Origin: Acidobacteriota bacterium
GTDB taxonomy: Bacteria > Acidobacteriota > Terriglobia > Bryobacterales > Bryobacteraceae
Direction: 5' to 3'
DNA: 64,000 bases
Assembly: GCA_016201205.1 (NCBI GenBank)
Contig: JACQDF010000030.1
Location: 26,302 to 90,301 of the forward strand
This document shows, in pieces, positions 34,438 to 45,951 of this stretch; position 1 is the first letter of the stretch; the number at the start of each line of letters is the position of its first letter. The notes beneath the pieces are model-generated. The model was not told where the DNA came from. It did not search any database and saw only the letters and a program-made list of their open reading frames with translations. The position numbers and the translations under genes are program-made.

Positions 34438-35543
34438 GGCTCCACGTCGCCGCGGACCAGGGCGCCAACGAGATCCCCGCTGACTTCGATTTCGTCGAGC
34501 GGACGCACGATCGTGGGCTCAAGATGGCTTTTCCTGTAAAGCACAAGTGTGTTCTCGTCGGAAAAACGGCGGATCGCTTCGGGGTTGTGTGAAGTAGCGA
34601 TGAACTGACCGCCAGACTGGAAAGCTTTGCGCAGAGCCAGCACAAAGTGGCCAACTTCGGACAGTGCCAGGTGACTGTCAGGTTCATCCCAGAAACACAA
34701 CAGCGGGCCATAAGCGTCGTTTGCGGCAAGCACCAGGGCGCATATCATGAAACATTTTTCGCCGTCGGCCAGATCCTCAAAAGGAAGGTTCACGCTCCCC
34801 TGGTCGTTGGAAAACTGGACGACTAACCTGCGAGAGTCTTTGCCGTCCGCCGGATTCTTGATGTCCTTGAGGTCGGGCATCACTTGCCTGAGATAGTCGT
34901 CGATCTTGGTATACGCGGATGGGGCGTAAGCCAGGAGACCTGAAAACCAAGCGCCAAAGTCTGTGACCTGAAGATTCGGCTGCAGCATCTCTTCTTTGGA
35001 GTCTCCTCGAATCAGGCTGGGCGTTGGCCGAAGTATCAGCATCCGAGCAAGCCACTGCTTGAAGACGGATAAGGGATCGTTCGTCGATTGTTGCTGAATT
35101 ATCGGGAGAGCCATCAGGTGCCAGTCGATTCGGAAATCGGCCTCTTTCTCCTGGCCTGCTCTTGCAAGATGCACCTGCGCCAATTCTCGGGTGTAGACAG
35201 GCTTGCCGCCAACCGCGAGCTTCTCTTCGCGTACGCGAAGTTCTTTGAACCCTTTCGGGAGTTCGAGAGCAACAACGTACTGGTAGATCTCGGCTTCCAG
35301 CTCGACTTCGATTTCAAATCGCGTAGGCACATCTGTGCGTCCACGAGCAATGTCCTTCGGCTCAATCAGATCGCCCACTCGGTTCGTACCTCGCGCGATC
35401 TTCTGTAGAATCTCCAACGCAAGGCCAACCGTTGTCTTGCCGGAGCCGTTGTTTCCAATCAGGAGCACGGACGACCGGCCCGAGACTGGCAACTCGAAGT
35501 TTTCCAGGCAACGGAAATTATGAACGTAGAGGCGACGGATCAC
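34434..35543 (-). CDS. AAA-family ATPase (OLD/RecF-like, AAA_21 type)
   Basis: An ABC-type ATPase of about 369 residues with the layout of OLD/RecF-like proteins found in anti-phage systems. The start is IRRLYVHNFRCLENFEL; Walker A is IGNNGSGKTT. The signature region is LPFEDLADGEKCFMICALVLA, Walker B is LLCFWDEPDSHLAL, and the H-loop is FIATSHNPEAIRRF. The frame extends to an ATG at 35624, but the conserved part begins at GTG 35543; neither start has a good ribosome-binding site. The partner gene overlaps its stop and is truncated. GC content is visibly lower than in the neighbours. Together with the tRNA-Arg on its far side, this suggests an acquired, decaying defence-type module. Confidence 0.75.
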   Translation of the reverse strand: MIRRLYVHNFRCLENFELPVSGRSSVLLIGNNGSGKTTVGLALEILQKIARGTNRVGDLIEPKDIARGRTDVPTRFEIEVELEAEIYQYVVALELPKGFKELRVREEKLAVGGKPVYTRELAQVHLARAGQEKEADFRIDWHLMALPIIQQQSTNDPLSVFKQWLARMLILRPTPSLIRGDSKEEMLQPNLQVTDFGAWFSGLLAYAPSAYTKIDDYLRQVMPDLKDIKNPADGKDSRRLVVQFSNDQGSVNLPFEDLADGEKCFMICALVLAANDAYGPLLCFWDEPDSHLALSEVGHFVLALRKAFQSGGQFIATSHNPEAIRRFSDENTLVLYRKSHLEPTIVRPLDEIEVSGDLVGALVRGDVEP

Positions 35544-35653
35544 AAGAGAATGATAACGCGCTTGGCGGCTGAAAACAGAAGCTTGCCTTCTCGTTCTGAA
35601 CGCCAGCCTCCGTATGGATTCCACTTTAAAACCGCCCGCCCATTTCGCTGCGG

Positions 35654-35683
35654 TTGACCAGGGCCGACGGCCTCAGATATGCT
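35654..35683 (+). promoter_or_regulatory. Candidate promoter of rpsT
   Basis: TTGACC (35654-35659) and TATGCT (35678-35683) are separated by 18 bases and read toward rpsT, whose start is 75 bases after the -10 hexamer. Confidence 0.4.
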
Positions 35684-35758
35684 GTTAGAAGCGCTCGATG
35701 TGGCCGACACCACTTTGCTACAGCGCTCTCGTCAAACAAAAGGAAATTGGTGTAAGGA

Positions 35759-36025
35759 ATGGCAAATACGTTTTCTGCGCTGAAACGGATGCGGATGACC
35801 AGGCGGCGGACGGAAGTGAACCGCCAGCGTAAGTCGCGGCTGCGGCATCAGATCCGCTCGTTCCGGCGTCTGCTGGATGAGAAGAATGTGGCCGGAGCGA
35901 AGGCCCTGCTGCCGGAGACTTTTTCCGTCATTGACCGCGCGGCCAGGTGGGGCATCATTAAGAAGAACACTGCCGCCCGCTACAAGTCCCGTCTAACCGG
36001 GCGTCTGTCGAAGGCCGCCGCGTAA
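35759..36025 (+). CDS. rpsT: 30S ribosomal protein S20
   Basis: S20 of 88 residues binds 16S rRNA early in small-subunit assembly. The protein is a highly basic three-helix bundle: [21 protein letters not shown] for helix 1, [24 protein letters not shown] in the middle, and the signature [22 protein letters not shown] in helix 3. It is monocistronic. The start ATG follows AAAGGA at a long distance and a second AAGG directly adjacent, so initiation signals are unusual. Confidence 0.95.
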   Translation: MANTFSALKRMRMTRRRTEVNRQRKSRLRHQIRSFRRLLDEKNVAGAKALLPETFSVIDRAARWGIIKKNTAARYKSRLTGRLSKAAA

Positions 36026-36030
36026 GATCG

Positions 36031-38712
36031 CTACGGCGCCGGACGCGCCCGCGCCGGTCCCCGCAGCACCGCATTCAGGAACAGCACATTCATCCCATCC
36101 ATGAACGCACGGAAGTTGGGGTCCGCGGTAAATGCGATGATCTGCCCGCGGCCCTCGCGCTGCACCACCAATAAGGGCTTATAGGCAAGCTGCTTTCGAT
36201 TGTCCTCCCACATGTAGCCGGAAGCGGCCACCTCCTCCGGCCCGGCGAAGACGGCAGCGTTCACACCCTTGTCCAGCTTGATGGGCGTGAAAATGGCGCG
36301 GCCGTCGACCATGGCGTAGACGGAATCGCCCGCGCCGGCGGTCAGCCAATGTTCCGGATCCAGCTTCGCTTTTGCCAGAACGCCCGCGACGGGGTCAGGC
36401 AATTCGGCGTCGGCCTGGATCGCCTTGTCGAACTCCTCCTGTTTGATGAAGAGCTTGCCGGGAACGCGGGTTTCGCTGGGATCCGGTTTCTTGGGCGGCT
36501 CGCCTTGCCGCACCCGGTTCTCCTGCGAAATCGCGAGCAACGCGACGCGAGGATCGGCGAGATAGCCGGCGCCGCCGCCTCCCAGCGCAATGAGCGTGCC
36601 ACCGGCGGAGACCCAATCTTTGATGCGGCGTGCTCCGTTGGCGCCGAGCACCGCGTTGTAGCCATCGCCAAAACCGGCATCCGGCAGGATCAGCACATGA
36701 AAGCGGGCCAGATCGGCTGAGGCCAGTTGCTGCGTGCGGACGGGGGTCACCGGGAGGCCATACTGGCGCTCGAGAACAAAGCGGGTATGGCCGGCGGATC
36801 CCGGCGACGTGGGCCGGTCCCAGGCCAGCGCCACTTCCGGTTTTCTCAGCGGCATTACGTTGCGGCTGCCGAAGTTGACGCCGTCGTCGACCCAGCCGGT
36901 GCCGGTGGCGTAGACATCGACACCGTGCTCAGCGGCGAGTTTCGCCAGCGTCTCGACCAGCGCATCCGGATTCTCCTTCACTTTGAAGATGAGCGTACCG
37001 GCGCCGTAGTTGCGGCCATTTTGGATAAAGGCTTTATCGCTGCTCCAGGCGCGATAACCCTGCTTGAGGGCGGCGATCACCAAGCGGCCCGCCCCGGAAG
37101 AGCCCCAGGGAACAAGAAGCGCGACAGTCGCTTTGCCACCCACGATCTTGCCCTGCGGCATCACTCCGGCCCTCACCGGCTCGAAGGCTCCTGCCGTCGT
37201 CGAGCCGCTCGAGATCAGCTCGACCGAATAAAGCAATGGCAGCGACCAGGCGGTGACGTCGTAGATCTCATCGGGCAGCTTGCGGGCGCGGCGGCGCTCC
37301 TGTTCCTGAATGAACTTTTCCTCCATCGGGACGTTGCGATCGAGCAGGACGCGGATGAGGCGTTTGGAAGGCTGGGCGAGCGGAATCACGTAACTGCCGG
37401 CGGGCAGCTCGCGGTTCTGCACTTTCACCGGCGCGGTTGCCCGTTTCACCTCGATGCCCTGCTCAACCGGCAGGCCGGCCAGCTTGTCAACAGCGGTGAC
37501 GTTGCCGGTGCGTGGCAGAACATACTCGCGCACCGGCTCTTTGCCGCCTTCCTCGATCCCATTCTGGCGGAAGCGGTAGAACTTCTCGAGAAACTTTTCC
37601 CGGTGCTGGGCGGCTGCTTCCAGCGTGGACAGGGAGGCGACAAAATGCCGCCGCACGGTGTCGCGGAAATGGAAGACGGTCTCATCCGTCTTGCGCATCC
37701 GCAGCCCGCGCGAAGAAGCGTTCTCGTAGGTCATGGCGACGCCGCCGTAGTAGCAGGGCCAACTGGCGCCATAGCCGGGATAGAAGTTGTCGTAGACTTC
37801 GCGCGTGAAATAGCTGAAGCCGAAATGGTCGAACCACTTCGCGTTGTTCTTCCCGATCCACTTCAGACTCTCCATAATGTCCTCGGCCAGATGCGGGTTG
37901 AAGGGATCGGCTTCGGGAGCGAAGTAGTAAGTGGAGTCCGGGCCCATTTCGTGGAGGTCGACGAAGACCACCGGAAACCACTCCAGCAGCGAGCGGATGC
38001 GGCCGCGCGTTTCCGGCTGGGTCAGCGCGATCCAGTCACGGTTCATGTCGAAGTAGTAGTGGTTGGTGCGGCCGCCGGGCCACGGCTCGTTGTGCTCGGC
38101 GGCCAGCGGGCTGGAATCAGGCTCGAGACCTTCGGCGATCTCGAAGTTGTGAACAAACCGGTCGCGGCCATCGGGGTTCTGGATGGGGTCGATCAGCACC
38201 AGGACGTTGGCGAAGACCTCCTGGATCATTTTGTCGTTGCGGGCAGCGAGCAGGTGGTACGCCGTGAGCAGCGCCGCGTCGGGCGAGGAGATTTCATTTC
38301 CGTGCACGCCGTAGCCAAGCCAAACAATGGCGGGGAGAGAAGAGAACAGCTTGCGGGCAGCTTCGGAGGAAGTTTTGCGCGGGTCCGCGAGCTGCTGCAT
38401 CGAGCTCTTGATCTGATCGAGGCGGCGGAGGTTGCTCTCCGACCCAAGGACAGCATGGATCAGGCGGCGGCTTTCCCAGGTTTTCGCATAATCATAGACC
38501 TTCATGCGTGCGGGAGCGGCTGCCGCCAGCGCTTCCATGTAGCGGATCAGATTGGCGTGCGAGCTGATGCGCTCGCCGGGGTCGTAGCCAAGGACTTTCC
38601 GGAAGGTGGGAATTGCCGGATCATACTGGGCGCCGGGCCAGAACTCGAACTTGGGGGCCTGCTGGGCGCACGCGGCGGCGGCAAGGAAACCGAGGAGGAT
38701 ATGGACGCGCAT
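36031..38712 (-). CDS. Exported M14-family zinc carboxypeptidase, large form
   Basis: A secreted metallopeptidase of 893 residues. The signal peptide RVHILLGFLAAAACAQQ follows the ATG at 38712; an upstream in-frame ATG at 38778 would put a second hydrophobic stretch ahead and is less likely. The zinc site is HxxE in YGVHGNEISS and His in VFVDLHEMG. Substrate-binding Asn-Arg is in FDMNRDWIALTQPETR. The catalytic Glu region is not obvious to me. The domain lies in the first 400 residues; the remaining 500 include a class-I-glutamine-amidotransferase-like fold (FHVLILPDAGFGDGY, GTLIALGGGGAGYL), typical of this bacterial M14 group. Likely peptide scavenging in the periplasm or outside. Confidence 0.88.
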   Translation of the reverse strand: MRVHILLGFLAAAACAQQAPKFEFWPGAQYDPAIPTFRKVLGYDPGERISSHANLIRYMEALAAAAPARMKVYDYAKTWESRRLIHAVLGSESNLRRLDQIKSSMQQLADPRKTSSEAARKLFSSLPAIVWLGYGVHGNEISSPDAALLTAYHLLAARNDKMIQEVFANVLVLIDPIQNPDGRDRFVHNFEIAEGLEPDSSPLAAEHNEPWPGGRTNHYYFDMNRDWIALTQPETRGRIRSLLEWFPVVFVDLHEMGPDSTYYFAPEADPFNPHLAEDIMESLKWIGKNNAKWFDHFGFSYFTREVYDNFYPGYGASWPCYYGGVAMTYENASSRGLRMRKTDETVFHFRDTVRRHFVASLSTLEAAAQHREKFLEKFYRFRQNGIEEGGKEPVREYVLPRTGNVTAVDKLAGLPVEQGIEVKRATAPVKVQNRELPAGSYVIPLAQPSKRLIRVLLDRNVPMEEKFIQEQERRRARKLPDEIYDVTAWSLPLLYSVELISSGSTTAGAFEPVRAGVMPQGKIVGGKATVALLVPWGSSGAGRLVIAALKQGYRAWSSDKAFIQNGRNYGAGTLIFKVKENPDALVETLAKLAAEHGVDVYATGTGWVDDGVNFGSRNVMPLRKPEVALAWDRPTSPGSAGHTRFVLERQYGLPVTPVRTQQLASADLARFHVLILPDAGFGDGYNAVLGANGARRIKDWVSAGGTLIALGGGGAGYLADPRVALLAISQENRVRQGEPPKKPDPSETRVPGKLFIKQEEFDKAIQADAELPDPVAGVLAKAKLDPEHWLTAGAGDSVYAMVDGRAIFTPIKLDKGVNAAVFAGPEEVAASGYMWEDNRKQLAYKPLLVVQREGRGQIIAFTADPNFRAFMDGMNVLFLNAVLRGPARARPAP

Positions 38713-38822
38713 GATGTTCAGGATAAAGCAGAACAGGAGAGGCTGTGGCAACAGCGAACGGATGTGCGCGGATGACAACAGCGATCAGCGCTTGTTATAC
38801 TACCCACTGAGGATCATTCTTC

Positions 38823-39053
38823 ATGGCCTATAAGCCCGCCTTCGCTCCCGGCGCTCAGGTGGAACACAACAAATTCGGTCTCGGCAGCGTCCTCTCCTGC
38901 TCTGAAGAGGTCGTTGTGATCAAGTTTGACGATCACGGCGAAAAGAAGTTCGTCGCGCCTATCGTTCTGCCCAACCTGAAGAAGAGCGACCGGCAGCCGC
39001 CCGCGGAAAAGAGGTCGCGGGCACGCAAGAAGGCGGCGCCGGCCGCCAGCTAG
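38823..39053 (+). CDS. Stand-alone tudor-like (UvrD/PcrA C-terminal, DUF3553-like) small protein
   Basis: A protein of 76 residues. Residues 8-47 read PGAQVEHNKFGLGSVLSCSE then VVIKFDDHGEKKFVAPI, the pattern of the tudor-like domain at the C-terminus of UvrD/PcrA helicases that contacts RNA polymerase. The tail is Lys/Arg/Ala-rich (EKRSRARKKAAPA) and could bind nucleic acid. No helicase is attached or adjacent. A TATACT hexamer lies about 25 bases upstream of the ATG. It is followed by a palindromic repeat and purQ. Confidence 0.7.
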   Translation: MAYKPAFAPGAQVEHNKFGLGSVLSCSEEVVVIKFDDHGEKKFVAPIVLPNLKKSDRQPPAEKRSRARKKAAPAAS

Positions 39054-39068
39054 ACACAGCGTCATTAA

Positions 39069-39155
39069 TGTTTGCGTATGAGACCGCTTGCTCACGCGCG
39101 CGGCTCGGTTCAGCCGATTCAGAGCCGCGACCGTCAGGGAGCGGATGCGCAGACA
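39069..39155. repeat. Dispersed palindromic repeat, copy B
   Basis: The left arm (39069-39106) contains GACCGCTTGCTCACGCGC and ends CGCGGCTC. The right arm (39122-39155) begins GAGCCGCGACCGTCAGGG and continues AGCGGATGCGCAGACA. The arms are largely complementary, so the unit folds into one hairpin. A 16-bp perfect palindrome, ATTCGAAATTTCGAAT (39155-39170), followed by a T run, directly adjoins it. The element lies between the tudor-like gene and purQ. Confidence 0.75.
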
Positions 39156-39231
39156 TTCGAAATTTCGAATTTTTCGTCAATCAGCCGGAACACGGAGTGG
39201 CGCGGCTCTGCTAGACTAAAGTGTTCCCGCC

Positions 39232-39902
39232 ATGAAATTCGGGATCGTCGTCTTTCCCGGCAGCAACTGCGATCACGACGCCTGGTACTCGGTCACGCAC
39301 AACCTTCACCAGGAAGCGGAATTGCTGTGGCATGATTCCAGCAGTCTCGGCGATGTCGACGCCGTCATCCTCCCCGGCGGTTTTTCCTACGGCGATTACC
39401 TGCGTTGCGGCGCGATCGCCAAGTTCTCCAGGATCATGGCCGCTGTCAGGAGTTTCGCATGCGATGGCGGCCTGGTCCTCGGCCTCTGCAACGGCTTCCA
39501 GATCCTGGTCGAGAGCGGCCTGCTGCCGGGGGCGCTGATCCGGAACCGCGGCCTCAAGTTCATCTGCTCACCGGTCGAGCTGCGCGTTGAAACCACGAAT
39601 TCTCCGTTCACGTCGATGGCGCAGAAAGGCCGGATTCTGCGAATCCCGATCGCGCACGGCGAAGGCTGCTATGTCGCCGACGCGCACACGCTGGATGCCC
39701 TGGAAGCCGAGGACCGCGTTCTGCTGCGGTACGCCGCCAATCCCAACGGCTCTCTGCGCGACATTGCCGGCATCTGCAACGCCGGCCGCAACGTCATGGG
39801 CATGATGCCCCATCCCGAGCGCGCCGCCGACCCTCTCATGGGGTCCACCGACGGGCTCGTCCTGCTCCAATCCATGGTCGCCTCCCCCGCGCTCCAAGTG
39901 AA

Positions 39903-39906
<4 letters not shown>
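39232..39906 (+). CDS. purQ: Phosphoribosylformylglycinamidine synthase subunit PurQ
   Basis: Glutaminase subunit of FGAM synthase, 224 residues, the fourth step of purine synthesis. The class I amidotransferase nucleophile is in [11 protein letters not shown], and the His-Glu pair in MMPHPERA. The N-terminus [15 protein letters not shown] and [19 protein letters not shown] are family-specific. It overlaps purL by ATGA, so the subunits are coupled. The small third subunit PurS, which normally accompanies this split form, is not present next to it in this window. Confidence 0.97.
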
Positions 39907-43551
<3,645 letters not shown>

Positions 43552-43556
43552 CTTGA

Positions 43557-43562
43557 TACAAT
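43557..43562 (+). promoter_or_regulatory. -10 box close to the start of the RidA-like gene
   Basis: TACAAT lies 13 bases before ATG 43576. Transcription from it would begin about 7 bases before the start codon, leaving no room for a ribosome-binding site. TTGATA immediately precedes and overlaps it, so no proper -35 is seen. Confidence 0.4.
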
Positions 43563-43575
43563 CTCTTGCGACGCG

Positions 43576-44703
43576 ATGCAATTGTTCCGCTTGATCCTGG
43601 TTGTTCCGTTGCTCCTTTCTCTGTCCGCCGATTTACTGCTCGCGCAAAAAAGGAAGAGGAGGCAGAAGAAGGAAGAGGAGGAGATCACGCAAACCCTCCA
43701 GGTGCTTCCAGATCCGCCGGCCACGGTGACGGTGGACCCGCAGCGGCTCGGCTTTCTCACTGCGCCCATGACCTCGAAGGGGCTGTTGTCGCAGCAGGTG
43801 CGGGACGGGCTGAGAGCTTTGCGGAGCCAGGCGCACGGCGCGGCCATTGTGAAGGTTCGGGCGTTTGTGGCCGGGACGGGTGATCTGCGCCGCGTGCAAT
43901 CGATCGTCAGTGAAGTGTTCACCGAATCCAAGCAGCCGCTGCCCGCTCTCACCATGGTGCGCGTCGGCGCGCTGCCGCAGGAAGGCGCCCAGGTGGTGCT
44001 GGAAGCGGTGACCGTCGAAAGGAAGCCTGTCAATCCCAACGGTCTGGCTTTTCTTTCCGGCCAGCAGGTCACCGCCCCGGAAGCCCTCGAGAAGCTCGAA
44101 CCACAGTTCAAAGAATCCGTGGCCCGCCTGCAAGTAGCGCTGAGAGCGGTTCGAGCCGGTCCGGCCGATGTCCTCCGCGCCACCTGTTTCACCAGCGCCC
44201 TCGCCGATTACAGCCAGTTGCGGCAGCATCTGGCGGAACAATTCCCGAAAGCGGCGCTGGCGATCGTTCAGGTGTTACGCGGCCTGAGCAGTGCGCTGGT
44301 CGAGTGCGAGGCCGTGGCCCGCTCGACGGCGGCGCCGGCGGCCCCGCTCGAGGTGGTGAATCCGGCGGGCCTCGCGGCTTCCCCGAACTACTCGCAGGTG
44401 GCGCTGGTGAACGCCCCCAAGGCCGTGCTTAGCAGCAGCCAGATGGCCTTCAATAACCAGGACGCCGACATCCGCCTGGCTTTCGAGCGGATGAAGAAGA
44501 CGATCGAGCAGGCGGGAGGCTCGCTGCGCAATACGGTGATGACGAATTACTACCCGATGTCGCAATCCACGGTTGATAAAATCCGGAAAATTCGCTTCGA
44601 TTTTCTGGATAAGTCGCGTCCCCCGGCCAGCACCATGCTGCTGTTCGAGGGTCTGCCTTCCTTGGATGCGAGCTTTGCGATGGAGGTGGTGGCGCTGCCC
44701 TGA
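43576..44703 (+). CDS. Exported protein with three RidA (YjgF/UK114)-like units
   Basis: A protein of 375 residues. The N-terminus LFRLILVVPLLLSLSADLLLA is a signal peptide, followed by a very basic then acidic stretch (KRKRRQKKEEEE). Three RidA-like units follow. The first (about 50-150) starts DPQRLGFLTAPMTSKG. The second (about 150-250) starts VNPNGLAFLSGQQVTAP and has VARLQVALRAVRAGPADVLRATCF. The third (about 260-375) has NPAGLAASPNYSQVALV, AFERMKKTIEQAGGSLRNTV and ends DASFAMEVVAL. RidA proteins hydrolyse reactive enamines/imines as trimers; one exported chain with three units could mimic that trimer. The catalytic Arg is not clear in each unit, so some may be inactive. Confidence 0.75.
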   Translation: MQLFRLILVVPLLLSLSADLLLAQKRKRRQKKEEEEITQTLQVLPDPPATVTVDPQRLGFLTAPMTSKGLLSQQVRDGLRALRSQAHGAAIVKVRAFVAGTGDLRRVQSIVSEVFTESKQPLPALTMVRVGALPQEGAQVVLEAVTVERKPVNPNGLAFLSGQQVTAPEALEKLEPQFKESVARLQVALRAVRAGPADVLRATCFTSALADYSQLRQHLAEQFPKAALAIVQVLRGLSSALVECEAVARSTAAPAAPLEVVNPAGLAASPNYSQVALVNAPKAVLSSSQMAFNNQDADIRLAFERMKKTIEQAGGSLRNTVMTNYYPMSQSTVDKIRKIRFDFLDKSRPPASTMLLFEGLPSLDASFAMEVVALP

Positions 44704-44774
44704 GCCGCGCGGCTCCGAAACAGAGCCGCGACCGTGAGGGAGCGGATGCGCAAACACATCTGCCGTTGTGTTTA
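44702..44774. repeat. Dispersed palindromic repeat, copy C
   Basis: It begins at the stop of the RidA-like gene. Part one is GAGCCGCGCGGCTCCGAAAC followed by AGAGCCGCGACCGTGAGGG and AGCGGATGCGC. Part two is a second hairpin AAACACA-TCTGCCGT-TGTGTTT, with 7 perfect base pairs. The reverse complement of the whole 73-base unit recurs at 53554-53637 with few changes. Confidence 0.8.
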
Positions 44775-44885
44775 GCGCCTCTTTCGGAGTTGTCCTTCGG
44801 TTCGAACGAACCAGATCAGCCAGTAGACCAGCAGCGGGCCCGCGGTGGCGGCCACCACGACACTGGCAAGATGATTCCATGTCAT
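44772..44885 (-). CDS. Possible 37-aa single-span membrane peptide
   Basis: A short frame from ATG 44885 to TAA 44772-44774 encodes 37 residues: a hydrophobic span (SVVVAATAGPLLVYWLIWF) followed by a positively charged tail (VRTEGQLRKRR). Topology and charge look like a real small membrane protein, and the protein-like composition differs from the GC-rich shadow frames around it. No clear ribosome-binding site is seen, and the stop touches repeat copy C. It is as likely to be chance as a gene. Confidence 0.35.
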   Translation of the reverse strand: MTWNHLASVVVAATAGPLLVYWLIWFVRTEGQLRKRR

Positions 44886-45363
44886 TGGATACGCATTTTT
44901 TGGATTATGCCCCGAAATTGAGCGCCGGGGCAATCCCCTCACACCCCCTACGGCTTTGCCGGCGTTCGTACGGGGCCTGGGTTGGGCCGCTGGTACCAGG
45001 CGGACCTCGGAGAAGTTGCCTGTGATGACTACCAGAACAGGCGGCTGACGCTCCCAAGGCCCGGATGTATGCAGGCGAACACTTGCCCGCCAATTGCAAA
45101 CTCGACGGCGGATGTGCAGCGCATACTCCGCTTACCGAATTGAGGACAACAGGAGAGGCTGGAGGCGGATGCAATTTGTGAGTCACGGTCCGCAGGAACT
45201 TTCGTTTCTTGCGCCATGGCGTCGCGTTGCGCTTGCACCTCCAAGAGCCCGCAAGTCGGTTTGAGGAACTCGCCCGCACACGGAGCCACGGGCGGCGGAA
45301 AGAAAGTTCCCCCACAGCTTGGAGGAGTGCGCCGGGCCTGTGCGGGCTTCAAAGGAGGAAACA
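44886..45363. other. Long upstream region of the DUF4956 operon, no gene seen
   Basis: About 480 bases with no believable gene on either strand; several overlapping frames exist, but all are Arg/Ser/Pro-rich shadows. The stretch ends in a near-perfect Shine-Dalgarno for the next gene. I looked for a c-di-GMP or other common riboswitch core and did not find one. It could hold a regulatory leader. Confidence 0.45.
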
Positions 45364-45951
45364 ATGCTAGGGATTTCTCATCGCATGCCGCACAACGAAG
45401 GCCTGTGGCATCCCCTGCATCCCAGTGCGGAGACGGCCCTCTGGTTGCCCACGGCAAGCAAGGCGATGCCGTGGATCAGGGCCGCCTGCGGAGTGGGAGC
45501 GGCACTGGCAGCCCAGGCATTCTCCGGTCCGCTGGAGTCCGTGATGGATGGCGTCAAGCTGGCCGTCGCTGCCGCCGTGGGGCAGGCCATTGCCGTCTGG
45601 AGCCGTCCTCAGGAGGGCGAATCGAATCCGGCCTTGGAGCACGCGCAGGTTCTTCTCTGCATCTGCGGTGCTTTGATGGCGATCGTCGTCGGCAATTCTT
45701 TTGCCCGGGCGCTGAGCCTGGCCGGCGTGGCCAGCGTGGTGCGCTTCCGCACCCCGCTGAAGAATCCGAAGGATGCTGCGGTCTTCTTTCTTCTGCTGGG
45801 CCTGGGCATGTCCTGCGGGGTGGGAGCTTTCCACCTGGCGGCTGCCGGAACCGCTTTCCTTTCGGTCCTGCTGGCCGTGCTGGCCGGCAAGCCTGGCTCC
45901 GGGGTGAACCGCGCGACTCAAACCCAGGAACAGGAGGAGGTGCTGCGATGA
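45364..45951 (+). CDS. DUF4956-type membrane protein
   Basis: A membrane protein of 195 residues with four or five hydrophobic spans (for example IRAACGVGAALAAQAF, VLLCICGALMAIVVGN, AVFFLLLGLGMSCGVG, TAFLSVLLAVLAG). The block SLAGVASVVRFRTPLKNPKDAA is the family signature: a conserved Arg-Phe-Arg-Thr between helices 3 and 4. The family's molecular role is not established; its genes are often next to VTC-domain and CotH-kinase genes. The ATG at 45364 follows AAAGGAGG with 5 bases of spacing, an excellent site. The stop overlaps the next start (ATGA). It is the first gene of a four-gene operon. Confidence 0.8.
   Translation: MLGISHRMPHNEGLWHPLHPSAETALWLPTASKAMPWIRAACGVGAALAAQAFSGPLESVMDGVKLAVAAAVGQAIAVWSRPQEGESNPALEHAQVLLCICGALMAIVVGNSFARALSLAGVASVVRFRTPLKNPKDAAVFFLLLGLGMSCGVGAFHLAAAGTAFLSVLLAVLAGKPGSGVNRATQTQEQEEVLR

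Noticed and set aside
36727..38775. 682-codon plus-strand frame opposite the M14 peptidase
   Set aside because: Antisense shadow with no recognisable domain.
44905..45315. 136-codon minus-strand frame and a possible riboswitch upstream of the DUF4956 operon
   Set aside because: The frame has shadow-like composition. No common riboswitch core (c-di-GMP, TPP, cobalamin) could be matched by eye.
45216..45947. 5' extension of the PLD-like frame upstream of ATG 45948
   Set aside because: It overlaps the DUF4956 gene in another frame and is Arg/Gly/Ser-rich. The ATG at 45948 has a good ribosome-binding site and ATGA overlap.
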